From contig CM061091.1 of assembly GCA_030770545.1 (NCBI GenBank), forward strand, positions 15,990,501 to 16,054,500: a stretch of 64,000 bases of DNA, read 5' to 3'. How positions within the stretch are numbered: position 1 is the stretch's first letter; every line of letters starts with the position of its first letter. Below the pieces are notes generated by a model. The model searched no databases, had not been told where the DNA came from, and saw nothing but the letters and a program-made list of their open reading frames with translations. Source of the stretch: Macropodus opercularis. Taxonomy: Eukaryota; Chordata; Actinopteri; Anabantiformes; Osphronemidae. Both the position numbers and the translations under genes were made by a program. Positions 10,879 to 23,405 of the stretch are shown here, piece by piece.

Positions 10879-13800
10879 ATGGCCCTGCTCAAGTCCAACA
10901 AGGTTATCCACTGCCTGGGGAACATCTCCCCTTCCCTGGGCGTCCTGTCGTCCCGCAGCAGGTAAGAGGCTGAACACGCCCCAGCCCGGCGGACTGTTAA
11001 GGCTGTCGTGGTTAACGGCGTGCCGAGACATCAGGTGCACATCCAGCTAGCTTGACTAGCAAAGCAGGCGTTATGTTAAGGTTTATGTAAGCGGCTGTGG
11101 CATCATATTTATGCCGAGGCCTTAATAATCTGATCTACTGGGACATATGCACCGTCTAGCTAACACAGAGGTCAAATGGCTTCAGAGGCCGCGACGTGCT
11201 GCCTGGTTTCACCGTAGCCTTTGCGGCAATGAAGCAGATCTTGTGTCCTTCTCGGTAACTACGCTACTTGGCCGCATGAGGTAAACTGGTGATGGTTGGT
11301 GATGAAAGTCACGTTGTGGCATGTGAGTCAGTAGCACACGTTCCTGTGGAGCAGGTGGCAGCATGTTCGCGATCTTCTACCTGCACAAAGCTTTAGTCCG
11401 TTATTAACACGGTTCTGATGGTTTAATTTCCTGTGAGCTGCAGTTTTGTTTCGTTTTTGTTGCACCATTTATGTTAAGCGAGTTGCTGAAGTTGGGTAAT
11501 TCACGCGAAGGCATTGGTTATTATGTCCCGCCTTTAATCTCTGATTGGCTTTAGCGTTTTTTCCTTTGATACTGAATTGGCTGTCGTGTTCCGCCTCTCT
11601 TGTCTGATTGGCTAATTTCTAGCGGCCAAGATGGGTTTGGCACCGGTGTCCTTTCAAGGTTTGGTTGAAAGGGCAAACTAGTTTAGAACTGATGCTGTGG
11701 TTGTTTATTTCACATGTTTCATCATCTACCTCCAGTAAACGAAGAACTGAACTGAACTAGTTGTTCAGTCTTATACTGTATCTGATCTACTTAAGTGCAC
11801 TATTGTATCTGGCTGTGTTTAGAGTTTCTACTTTTGTCTTCTTTTGTATTAAGTTCAAACATGCGTTGCCCTCTTTTCCTCCTAAGAATAAATAAATCAC
11901 ACTGTTTTTCCTGACAGACGATATTAATAAACCATAGACGTTGGTGTAAGCATAGTTACTGTACACAAAAGCTTTGATGCGCTTTCGCTTGGGTTTTAGA
12001 CGCAAGGACACCACTTCAGGGAATGTGTTCACTTGTGCGACTCTACACATAATTGCAAACGATTAGTTTCATGTTTACTTTAAGTGAAATAAAACCCTTT
12101 GACCACTTACAGTATTTTCTTTTTTAAATCTTTGTTTAAAAGATTATGTTAATCTAGAACGAAATATGTTAAACAGGTTTAAAATGTTTCACCTCTCTGT
12201 ATAACACACAACACCCCATAGTTCACACTGTGTGATGTCAGGACACCAACCCCTGAAGTTCACTGAACTCGCTGCAGACCTTTGAGTTAACTTTGTAGCA
12301 AGGTATACATCAGGACAAGGGAATAAACCTTTTTTGGTGCGCTTAGGAGCAGAGAGACATCAGTAGTTGTCAAATACAAGGAGTCTAGATCCACAGAGAC
12401 TTGCTTGAGCATCGGGTCAACCTGAGTGACGTGGCAAGTTCTAGTTCACCTAGAACTGAAAATACAAGAGCACAATGAAATGCAGGGTTAAAGCCACACT
12501 TCATAATGATGTTTTTCCTCTTTGTTCTTTGAGCACCTAAATAGCATTGTCTATTGTCTGTAGTTCTAAGGCTCCAGAATCTAACGCTCAGTGCAGTTTT
12601 GGTGAACAGATATCTTTGTCTCAGCAGCCAGTGCACACAGCTTGAACATTAAGCAGCATATATGAAGCCACATAATCTTTTTTTAAAGTTATTGGTAACG
12701 GATGGTAAGGGACTCTTGCCCTTTGCAAAATGTCCAGTCCTAATTTTAGCTGCAAAGTTTAGAAGGTTACAAAGTAGGGGAAACCTGAGACAGAATGTGA
12801 GCAGCAGTGCCGTCTAGTTTGCAGCTTGCAATAATATTTTATCAAGCCGATGTGGAACAAAGTGTCTAAAGTACAAAGATTAGTTACATTATTGCACTAA
12901 GACACACTGTGCAGGCTTTTAGATTTTGGTTTACTCCTTTCATGTTCTCAACAATTGGTCTCGCAATATTCCACCTTCTTTAGGAGCAGTAGTTGCGTAT
13001 GATTAAAAAGATTATGTTTGTACAATAGTTATTGACCCTGTTCAGGTTTTGATTAAAAAGCAAAGGTTTTAAAAACCCATTTAGTCAAATGAAAATCTGT
13101 GTGCTTGATCCATTTTCAATGTAGCTATTCACTCTTGAGTGTTTTTATGTTAGCAATAAGGACTGAGTGAAAGTAGTAGTGTTTCATACTCGGATTAAGT
13201 TTTGTTTTTGAACCCTGGACCTCCTGCAAAGGGGAAAAGGGTTTATCATTCCGCATGTACACATTACGTCAGTGTGCTACTGAGATGCCACACAAACCTC
13301 GAGTCCACTGCGTTTTACAGGAACAAGAGTAACATTAGACTGGTCATTGTCCCATGTGGACCTTGGAAACAGAAGGACCTTTTAAAAGGTGCTGTAGCAG
13401 CAGCCGTTGATTAATTCTGGACTCTTCATTGCTCGCAGCCCTATCCATATGTTTACAAGTCTTGTTGTCTTCTCAGCTCATGGTGGGGCGGGGTTCAGAT
13501 GGGTCCCCCTGATCCCATCCTGGGGGTGACCGAGGCCTTCAAGAGGGACACCAACCCCAAGAAAATGAACCTGGGAGTTGGAGCCTACAGAGATGACAAA
13601 GGCAAACCCTTTGTGCTCAGCTCTGTCCGCAAGGTATATACCTTTACCAGTCTAACAAAATTTTAAATACATTGTAGATGTTTCATGTACTTGCAAAGTA
13701 CTCCATGTTAAAGGAATTGGTTTTTAGTCATTTGCTTGCATGCTTTTTACTGCTTCTTCCAGGCTGAAGCTTTGATTGCAGCCAAACAGCTGGATAAGGA

Positions 13801-16494
13801 GTACCTTCCCATCAGTGGTCTGGGGGAGTTTAACAAGGCCTGTGCTCAACTGGCTCTTGGTGATAATAATGAGGTCTTGAAGAGTGGCAGGGTAAGTCAA
13901 AGTCTGAATGACATTCAAACCACTTCTTAAAGTTCATGTAAGTGCAGTAGTTTTGTTCTCCCAACAGAGCATCACTGTCCAGACCATCTCAGGAACTGGA
14001 TCTCTGCGCATTGGAGCCAACTTTTTGGTGAGATCCTCTTCTGTTGGTCACTTAGCACAAAGTAATGTTTAGGTCACGGTTGTTATCTCACCAGATTTTT
14101 GTTTTTGTTTTCTTCCCATCGCAGTCTCGTTTCCATGTGGGTCCACGTGATGTGTACCTTCCCAAGCCCTCATGGGGAAACCACACACCCATCTTCAGAG
14201 ACGCTGGCATGCAGCTCAAGGCGTACCGATACTACGACCCCTCCACCTGTGGCTTTGACTTCAAAGGAGCTCTCGACGACATCTCTGTAAGACAATAAAG
14301 GACGACCCTGGAATTGGCTCAAAGTGTGTCTAGAAACATTCTGACATGAGTTTGCCAAAATCCTGTTGCTGAAATATTGGAAATTTGTATTTCAGCTAAA
14401 ACCCATCCACAGGGTGATCCATTACTTAGTTTAATGACAAATTAGGCTGAACAGAACCACACAGTGTGTAGTGTATTTGTGTTTATGTACTGCAAGTTGG
14501 GAGTGTTGGAGCCCTGAGAAAAACCTATTAACTAACATACAGCTTATTGTGAAGGTACTGCACTATATGCATTAGTTGCATGTAACAGATTATAATATTC
14601 CGTTTCCCCCAGAAAATCCCGGAGCAGAGTGTGATCCTCTTGCATGCTTGCGCCCACAACCCGACAGGTGTGGACCCCAAGCCTGAGCAGTGGAAAGAGA
14701 TCGCTGACCTTGTGAAAGTCAGTATCTATCATGAGAAGTTTCTGAAGCATTTGCTGGCACATTATGATCAAATGCCAGTAAACCTAATCTTTTTCAAAAT
14801 ATCACTTACTGTTTAAAAGATGCCACTGACCCATTCTCTTGTTTTCATTTGACACCCCGGTCTTTCTTATGTTACAGAAAAGGAACCTGCTGGTGTTCTT
14901 TGATATGGCCTATCAGGGCTTTGCCAGTGGAGACATCAATCGTGATGCCTGGGCTGTGCGCCACTTCATTGAGCAGGGCCACAACATAGTGCTGTCTCAG
15001 TCCTTCGCCAAGAACATGGGACTCTATGGTCAGAATCCCGAATAAGTGCTGCCTAAATCTTTATGAACACGTGTCCTGTAAATGCCGCTGATCATTAACA
15101 TTAACTGTGAACAATAATTTATTCAGACGTTTAACTAATTGAAGTAAAATGGGAGGAACTAGTTTCTTTTTACTTTAAAGATAAGATGTGTTTAATAAGG
15201 ATATGCTGCTAGTCAGTTTTCTGTTAAGCAGTCAGTGACTCTTTATCTGAATGAGATCTTGGCGTGATTGTCTTGTGTAAGGAAGTAATACACAACGTCT
15301 TAGTTTCCTGTTCCAAGCTTTAACATAATAGGAACAGTTTTTACTCTTTGATGTTCTTTAACCATAACTGAAGCGTTTAAGGTTCTAAGTCATCCACCAT
15401 ACCAGATGAACCAACTCTGTGCTAATGTTGATATTCACAGGTGAACGCGTGGGAGGCTTCACTGTGGTGTGTAACGACGCTGATGAGGCAAAGAGAGTAG
15501 AGTCTCAAGTTAAAATCCTCATTAGACCCATTTACTCCAACCCTCCAATGAACGGTGCCAGAATTGCAACAACCATCCTCAACACACCAGATCTCCGCTC
15601 ACTGTGGTATGTGTGATCAGATGCATATTAACTCCAGTCACCATTTCTTTGGATCACCCTGGAAGCTACTGCTTACACGTGCAACCAAACTAGAGTTCAT
15701 TCTTAAAACCTTTTATTCCCTTCTAGTTAGACAAATTCAAACGATCAGTCTCGAAGTTTTGTTTCTCGTTAGATTTCGTTTGGAAATGGTTGGTCCAGTT
15801 TAACACTGATGGTAATATATGAGAGTTACAAGGTGCTTAAACTACACTCCATTGTTAATGTCTGAAACTGGGTGGGATCTATTATAGAATACATTTCTTA
15901 ACGTTTTACTCATTCTTCCCAGGCTTGAGGAGGTGCACGGTATGGCTAACCGCATCATTGAGATGAGAGAACAGCTGGTGGCTGGTCTGAAAAAGGAGGG
16001 TTCCAGCCACAACTGGCAGCACGTCATCGACCAGATTGGGATGTTCTGCTTCACGGGCCTGAAACCTGAACAGGTACAAAGTTCTGCTGGTGATGGATGA
16101 CGGTAGAGAATAAAGTGTAACAATCGTGCGGTTCTAAAACGAGAAGATGCAATTAGCAGTTGAAGCAGTGACTCTTTAGTTTAGTTACTGCAGTATGTCT
16201 AACCCCAGGGCTCCATCCTGTAGCGTCATCTGCTCAATAGCTGCATGTTCCCACCAGCTCAAGTGAAATCAACAAAATATCACACTTATGCAGAAGAGCT
16301 TGTGGTTCATGGGCTGAGATAGAAGAAAGTTTACTGTACTGATACGTTTTCTTAATATGTTCTTCCTGCAGGTTGAGCGCTTGATAAATGAATTCTCCGT
16401 GTACATGACCAAGGACGGCAGAATTTCCATGGCAGGCGTGTCCTCTGGCAACGTGGGCTACCTGGCACATGCGATCCATGAGGTCACCAAGTAG
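10879..16494 (+). CDS. got2: Aspartate aminotransferase, mitochondrial
   Basis: PLP enzyme that interconverts aspartate plus 2-oxoglutarate with oxaloacetate plus glutamate, in the mitochondrial matrix (malate-aspartate shuttle). Ten exons: 10879-10961, 13477-13633, 13763-13891, 13968-14027, 14125-14286, 14613-14717, 14878-15028, 15441-15606, 15923-16073 and 16372-16494. They join in frame to 428 residues (human enzyme 430). The first ~28 residues form a presequence without acidic residues, and the mature protein should begin near SWWGGVQMGPPDPILG. Family signatures are NLGVGAYRDD, CAHNPTGVDP, DMAYQGFASGD and SQSFAKNMGLYG, where the Lys binds PLP. The substrate-carboxylate Arg is expected in DGRISMAGV. 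No key residue is missing. The next gene is slc38a7, as recalled for human 16q. Which teleost copy (got2a or got2b) is not resolved. Confidence 0.96.
11513..11611 (-). promoter_or_regulatory. Four evenly spaced inverted CCAAT boxes in got2 intron 1
   Basis: ATTGG (CCAAT on the minus strand) occurs at 11513, 11544, 11576 and 11607, with steps of 31, 32 and 31 nt. Three are followed by C (ATTGGC), and two lie in similar contexts: a CCGCCT pyrimidine-rich stretch and then CTGATTGGCT. This is the spacing often seen for cooperative NF-Y binding. Function is inferred. Confidence 0.5.
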
Positions 16495-17814
16495 AGCACA
16501 TCCTGCTGGGAGAGCTACGAAATCAAAGCGGCGGGGTTGAACTGAGGCTTTATGCCTCACGTACTCTGTCTGCTCCATTCCACCTTTAGCAACGAGCTCA
16601 GTATTTAGTTAGGCTTTTTGTTTGTTTGGATTTCATCATGAGTCGCAGTCAGAGCGATTGCTGCTCTTAAATGGTTTAATTTCCAGTTACCAGGTTTCAT
16701 TTATTTAAATGTCTCTCTTACCAGTTGCCCCTGCCAAATTGTAAAACGTTTACTTCCTCTGCATCAGATGGCTCATTTAAATTTGGATATCATGTGCAAT
16801 CTTTTGGCTGTGTCTTCTAAGTGTGTGCTGTTCCTCGGATGTGGGACTCACTCACATAAAACGTGACTATTGTAACGGTGGATTTGTGGCACTTAATGGG
16901 CTCTACAGCACTGTTGGGCTCTGGCACTTTTTTAACATTGGGCTTTACTATATCACTAGGCATATGTCAATCAGGTAATGAATTCACTGTCCGCTTGTGA
17001 CTGTTTGTTCATCAGCCAGTAATTAAATCTCCTGTCAGAATATGCCCATCCATCGGCCTTTTTTTGTGAAGCCCAAACTGGTTGCACCTTTTTAACCCCC
17101 TAACAAGCAAACAAGCCAAAAAATGAATTAAAGTTCATACAAAAGCAACTAGTGCATGTTGTTGTATTTCTTATTCCCCTAAATCTGCCCACAAGTTTAT
17201 ATTAATCCCAGTGCAGAGTGTAGATGAGGATGAGTGGGAAGTTGACACTGGGTGGTTCACTCAGACCTCATGTCTCAGTGTATGAATCTGTTTGTCTCTA
17301 AAACTGTAAGGCACAGATGGCATTTTACCAACGTGGGGTTTAACTCCAGTATTCTCATGCCTCCATGTTTTGCATACTGAAATTCATGGATCACTGGTCA
17401 TTAAAGAAATGATGATTAAAGTTGTTGTCGTGGTGTGTTTGCAGTCGTCTCCTGACATCAGTTCACTTGTAATTGACCTACAGTTACATGTACCGGTGTC
17501 TGTAAATTCTTTGTCTAGTTAATAGCTTATTAAAGTTTTCCACTTCTTTAGTTTAGTAGTAATGAAGTTATTGTATTTATTATGCGTATAATAGGTAACT
17601 GATGAAAGCAAACCTCATTAACAGCAGAATATAATCGGGGGTTTGAAAAATGTCCACAGATTGTTTGGATGTTTTGCACTTGTATCGCAATGCTCATGTT
17701 AAAAACAGTAAAATTTATTTATTTTTCAATTGTTTTAACTCTGAGTTCTTTGGAAAACCTAATTAATTTAACTTTAAACTGATGAAGGCTTAATACTTTG
17801 AATTAAAAAAATGT
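16495..17814 (+). other. got2: got2 3' UTR and flank
   Basis: No coding content. Candidate polyadenylation signals are ATTAAA at 17022-17027 and a pair at 17400-17405 and 17415-17420. Which one is used cannot be told from sequence. Confidence 0.5.
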
Positions 17815-18150
17815 AAAAATCTATAGTGTGAATTTACATACATTTCAGTTATACAGTTAATCAAGCTCTATTTAATTAGCAAACAATCAGTGTGACTCAT
17901 TCTCATTGGGAATAATTAGGTTTCACGTATCTTTCAGTGTTTGTTGATTATCTGTTTAACTTTCAAAGTGTTAGTCATTCATCAATCAATTATTTAAAAT
18001 CTATAGTAGGATTTACATACTTTTCTGTGAATCTGCGGTTAAACAAACTCAATTTAATTAGCAAACAATGAGCCTGAATCATTATCTGAATCACTGACCC
18101 ATTGAGAATAATTAGGTTTCACGTATCTTGTGTTGGTTGATTATCGTTAA
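17815..18150. repeat. Diverged direct repeat, two copies of about 140 nt
   Basis: Copies begin at about 17815 and 17996, both with AAAATCTATAGT. They share in order a TTTACATAC motif, TTTAATTAGCAAACAAT, AATAATTAGGTTTCACGTATCTT and GTTGATTAT. Copy 2 carries a small insertion in which GAATCA is repeated. A possible third, much weaker copy starts near 18258 (ATTTAATTGGCAAA). Confidence 0.8.
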
Positions 18151-18619
18151 TTGCATCATATGTGAGTATGACAGTTACTGGTGGAATGTAAGTACGTCAA
18201 GATGTGTATGAATATGTGGCTTCAGTTCATATTTCTCTTATTCAACGTTCTGAAAGTAATAGTAGGGTAAAGATTTTACTAAACTACATTTAATTGGCAA
18301 ATTTAGATTCTGCTGGATTTTTGACAAGCTGTCTGTTTTTATGCTGCTGCTAAGTATTTGAGTGATTGTGTAATTTACTACACTTTACTACATTTTGCTG
18401 ATTATATTTCATCACATAGTGACGACATGTTGGTACTTTCAGTGACCTTTATTATATATATTTTTAAATTTAGGATGAGATTTAATCCTCCAGTGCTGGA
18501 CATACACAAATATATCGCCTCAGAAAAAGAATAACCTTTATTTGAATCATATAAATGAAGCACCAGTTTAACTTTTTACAGCTGCCTGTATTGTGTTGGC
18601 CTTCAAATAAAGAAAACTA

Positions 18620-18754
18620 TAATACCCACAATTCCAAGCAAGCGCACGGAATTGTGATCATGTGACGAGGTGTCACACGCTCATCTGCTTGCTTGGTGCT
18701 GCCAAAACACAGGGCTCAGTCCTTCCCTCCAGTCCAGGCTGTTGAGCACTGAAG
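18620..18754 (+). promoter_or_regulatory. slc38a7: Putative slc38a7 promoter with ZNF143-like site and TFE/MITF E-box
   Basis: CCCACAATTCCAAGCAAGC at 18625-18643 matches the ZNF143/STAF consensus (ACTACAATTCCCAGCATGC) at 15 of 19 positions by eye. TCATGTGA at 18658-18665 is an M-box type E-box bound by MITF/TFEB relatives. A possible untranslated first exon ends at 18754, before GTACAG. The intervening DNA to 19199 shows no coding content. Confidence 0.5.
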
Positions 18755-19199
18755 GTACAGTCCACAGCTTTGACCATTTGATCCTTCAGTCGACATTATG
18801 ACGGACGTAGCTGCGGTTCGGTTAACGTGGTTTGTCGGACTGAAATTGAGCTTATTCGTGTGTTTAGCTTAGTCTAACGTGTGTTAGCTAGCTAACAATA
18901 GGGCAACAAAAGGCTTGACTGCGTGGACAGATACTATTGTTGGGTTATTGAAAAGAAAAACGATCATCTAATTAGATTTATCTGTTGCTTGTTTAACCAG
19001 TATTTCACGTAGGCAGCACCAGTGTGTGTCTGCGTTTAAGTTGAGCTAAGCCGGGAAAAGCCACGTTGTTCCCTTTAATAATGTCTTTTAATATTAGCTT
19101 TGCTTGAGCTCTCACAGTTTCTGTGGACCATCGAGAAGACTTTCGGTATCAGTCGAGTCTTAGTCCATTGACGTTTTGCGCCCGTGTGTCTTTTTACAG

Positions 19200-19247
19200 G
19201 TCTTTGCTGTGCAGTGGGTCGGACGCAGTCATGACGCTTGGGTGAAG
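19200..19247 (+). other. slc38a7: Probable untranslated exon of slc38a7 with a 4-codon uORF
   Basis: TTTTTACAG before 19200 and GTATGT after 19247 are good acceptor and donor sites. The 48 nt between contain ATG ACG CTT GGG TGA (19231-19245), a very short upstream open frame. The following acceptor (near 19702) leads to the coding exon. Confidence 0.5.
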
Positions 19248-19765
19248 GTATGTACCGAGTCATTTACAGTATGTTCATTAACTATTACAGATGTTAGCAG
19301 CCAAATGTTTGCTAGTGTCTTTTATAAACGGAATCAGTAACCAGTGGTGATCAAACCCTTCGCAGTAGACATTGGGGTTCAACAGGGCAGTGCACTCATG
19401 TAGTGTGACCTTAGGAAAACTGAGTGAAGGTGGGATTTCTATTGATTAGAATTCATTTGCTGTAGTTTTCAGAACCAACAGATACAAACACATTTTTACT
19501 CTAACGGTGTGGTGAAAAAGAACAGCGACAAAGGTGTGTTTCCCCCTGATGTACTTTACGCTGACTGATCTCGTTTTCTCTGTGTCACGTCTGAGACAAT
19601 AAAGTCTACACACGCCTCTTAATTCAAGCAGTTATCAAAGATTGATCACTTTCACCAGCCAATGACTTTTTTTTTTTGTCTGATTTCTTTTCCCTCGATC
19701 CAGAGAGTTGAACACAATTTCTTCTGGCACAAGGCTTCTCAGGCTAAGCAGCAGCCTGTTGACTC

Positions 19766-22700
19766 ATGGCGATAAATGCTGATGTTGAAGACTGGGGCGG
19801 CATGGGGAGCAGTGACCCTGGAGAAAGGGCATGGCTCCTGCAGAGTCCCAGTGTGGACTCGGTTCGACACCTGGAGACAGACAGGCGGAATGGAGGTGTG
19901 TCGTCTATGGGAGCAGTCTTCATCGTGGTGAATGCAGCGCTGGGAGCAGGTCTGCTCAATTTCCCAGCAGCCTTCAATATGGCAGGAGGAGTAACTGCAG
20001 GAGTTACACTTCAAATGGTGAGGAGCTCCTTGTCAAAAATGCCTTTTCCCTCATTAATGAGGCAGGTGTAATGTACTTAGAGTTCAGTGTGTCTTTTATG
20101 CAACAGCACAGACACAAACGGAAATGTTCATATAACAATACAACAGAGAACTGTAATGTGATTCTTCCTGTTTTTTATCTTTCAGTTTATGCTGATCTTT
20201 ATCATCAGTGGACTGGTGATTCTGGGCTACTGCTCCCAGGTTTGTGTCAATTCTAGCTCAAAAGTGTGACTTCCTGAAAGAGTTCATTTTTATCATGTGC
20301 AGTTTTTCCTAATTCTTTAATTTTCTTCATTGTGTACTGCAGAATAATATCTGTAGCTATATTCCCATTGACATGCTTGACGGCTTTTTCTACAGAAGCT
20401 CAGACTTTCACTTCCTGAAGCAGTATGATTAATTGCTAACAAACACAGGAGAAGAAATCTGAAGACTGAAAGATTTTTGTTGATTGATAACTTACAATAG
20501 TATATAATATGTAGTAAAATGCATAGTATTTGCGTTATTAAGGTTAACTGTAGTGTCTGTAAAAGTTAGTGTGGAGAGAAAATGATAAACATTAAATGAA
20601 ACAAGTAAATAAAATAGCAGCTGTAGGATGAACTTTGCCTTAAAGCATGTGGTGCTATAAGAAACGCTGTCCTTGCAGACTGATTGTTCTTGTTCACTTA
20701 ATATCATGTGTCTGGTTTCCTCAGGTCAGTAATGAAAGCACATATCAGGAGGTCGTTCGAGCCACTTGTGGGAAAGTCACAGGAGTCTTATGTGAAGTAG
20801 CCATTGCCGTGTACACCTTTGGGACGTGCATAGCTTTCTTTATCGTCATTGGAGACCAGCTGGATCGCTGTAAGTACATTCCCTCAGATACAGTGACTCA
20901 ACTAGCCAACTTGTTCTTTTATTTTCATTTCCCTCTGCTTTGCATAATCTACAGTACAGTCTGATGACAGCTTATGCCAACATTGCTGTCGTTTTGGAAA
21001 TAGTCCAATGTAATAATAATAATAATAATAATATGCCTAATACTTTTCTTAGCTGCTGTTATACCCTGAAACAGATTTAAATCGCTGCAATAAAACATGC
21101 CCCCAAAAGAGCCACGGCCATCTTAAATGTATGTTTGTACTGCTTTACTCAGCTGCCGATGCACTGATGTCCAGTAAATCCACCATCTCCATAACCTAAA
21201 AGTCAGATGTACGTCTTTATCGCAATACGGACATTTGAAGTATTCTATGACATAGGTTGTGTAATGTGACTGGAGTAAAGGGTACATTTCAAACATTCTG
21301 ATGAATTAGCACGATGTGTGTTGTTGCACTTTTACAGTACACTTAGTTTTGACGTGTGCATTAAAGAAAGACGTGTAGTAGTAGTAGTGGTGATGTTCCA
21401 TCATGTGACACGGGCAAAGAACATCAGTGATGACGCCACTCAGCTTTTTTTGCTGAGTGTGTGTCCCTCATGTGACTCACAAGACGCTGACCTTGTAAAA
21501 TTCCTGGTCCTCCCCGTTTCTGTAAAAACACTTGGACCTTTTACTTTTTAGGCTTTTTAAATTATTAGTGCTTGTGACTGTGATTTAGTTTTTTTTTTTG
21601 TTCTGTCTGTCATGTGCACTACTAAATCTCTCAGTGTGTCCATCTCAAAGGCTGTTTTCCGCTGCTCTCTGTTGCAGTGATAGCAGCTGTGGCTCACGAC
21701 CCGGATGTTTCAGCCACTGCTCACTGGTACACCGACCGCAAATTCACCATCGCTGTTACTGCACTGCTGATCATTCTTCCTCTCTCCATTCCCAAGGAGA
21801 TTGGTTTTCAGAAATATGCCAGGTACAGAGCTTTGTCACGCACTCGTCTTCTCTTTAAGAGCTATAATGGTTTAACTTATATGATCATCATGTACGGTTA
21901 TTGTTCACGGCAGTGCTCTCAGTGTGATGGGAACCTGGTACGTTACCATCGTCATCATAGTGAAGTACATCTGGCCCGATAAAGAGGTGACTCCAGGGTA
22001 CATTCCCACCAGGTAAGCCCTGTGCACACTTCATGCCGCTGCAGCAGTTCAGAGCTGTTTACTAATGTCATTTAAGCAGAAACATCAGCATCCTCATCTT
22101 CTCGCTTTGCTTGAATTGCTAAATCGCTGTGTTTGTTACAGTTCCGCTTCCTGGACTGCAGTTTTCAATGCAATGCCCACCATATGCTTTGGCTTCCAGG
22201 TATTTTGTCATATTTTGTCATAAAACGATCAGGCTTTCTTATGATTTGAGTTCACCATTCAGGAATTCTTGCCTCCTTTCTCTCTACAGTGCCATGTCAG
22301 CTGTGTGCCAGTGTTCAACAGCATGAGCAGGAAGGAGATCAAGCCTTGGGGAGTTGTAGTCACACTCAGCATGATAATCTGCCTCTTTGTTTACATAGGA
22401 ACAGGTAATGTTAACCGATGTATATAAATACCCTGTTGCTGAGTCTTTCATGGATGAACTTTTGAATGTGATTAAAAAAAAAAGTAGAATGTGTTTATCA
22501 AGTCTAACTTCCTAACAGGCTGCAGATAATTTCTCTATTCTGTTTGACTTCTTGTCCCATGGTCAGATAATTGTAATGTTATGAAATTGTTGTTCTTGTG
22601 TTTGTTCAGGTGTCTGTGGCTACCTGACGTTTGGCTCCAGTGTCAGTCAGGATGTGCTGATGTCATACCCTCCCGATGATATTGCTGTGGCCATCGCAAG

Positions 22701-23405
22701 AGCCTTTATTGTCATCTGTGTCATCACCTCGTACCCTATTTTACACTTCTGTGGCAGGTGAGAGAAGACATAATGATACTGATGCTGTATTTATGATCCT
22801 AAAAAGGTCAGCTCCATTGTATTCTTGTCGTTTATCCCTCCAGGGCAGTTGTGGAAGGCCTGTGGCTGCGTTTCCGAGGCGAGCAGGTGGAGGTGTGCGT
22901 ACGTCGTGAGCAGAGGAGGAGGATTCTGCAGACCCTGGTGTGGTGCACTGTGACCCTCGTCCTCGCCCTCTTCATCCCAGATATTGGTCGCGTGATCTCA
23001 CTGATTGGAGGGTTGGCAGCCTGCTTTATCTTTGTCTTCCCAGGTAACACCGCCGGCGTTGTGTTCACAGGTTTGATTTCAGTGAGAGCCAAATGTAGAG
23101 GTAACACTGTAACGCGTTGTTGTGCTGTCTGACAGGTTTGTGTTTGATGCAAGCCAAACTATCAGAGACAGACGACCGATCCACCAGGTGAGATGCTGCA
23201 CATCTTTAATTGCTTCCATTGTCGTGTTGCAGTAACAAGGCAACATTTTCTATATGTATTTAAAAATTATGGGGTTACTTATTTCCTTGGGCTCTTTCAC
23301 AGCTGGCACGGACTGGTGATCTTTGGCGTTGCCATGGTTACCATTGGAGCTTTCATTTTTGGCCTCACTACATCCAACTCTATCTACCAGGACATCGTCA
23401 ACTAA
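19766..23405 (+). CDS. slc38a7: Lysosomal sodium-coupled neutral amino acid transporter 7 (SNAT7)
   Basis: Multipass transporter of the SLC38/AAAP family that in mammals exports glutamine and asparagine from lysosomes. Eleven coding exons: 19766-20017, 20186-20239, 20725-20869, 21678-21822, 21914-22012, 22142-22199, 22290-22404, 22610-22757, 22844-23043, 23136-23187 and 23303-23405. They give 456 residues (human 462). The cytosolic N-terminus carries ERAWLLQSP. TM1 includes FIVVNAALGAGLLNFPAAF, the conserved unwound-helix region of this fold. Further SNAT7 signatures are GFQKYAS, FNAMPTICFGFQCHVS, SYPILHFCGRAVVEGLWLR, and near the end FIPDIGRVISLIGG. It is co-directional with got2 and convergent with ctsa. 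Confidence 0.95.
21011..21032 (+). repeat. (TAA)n microsatellite in slc38a7 intron
   Basis: Seven TAA/AAT units in the intron between the third and fourth coding exons. Confidence 0.85.

Noticed and set aside
17821..18020. Repeat starts with TTTACATAC, recalling Tc1/mariner transposon ends
   Set aside because: The two copies are in direct orientation, not inverted, with no TA flanks or transposase remnant.
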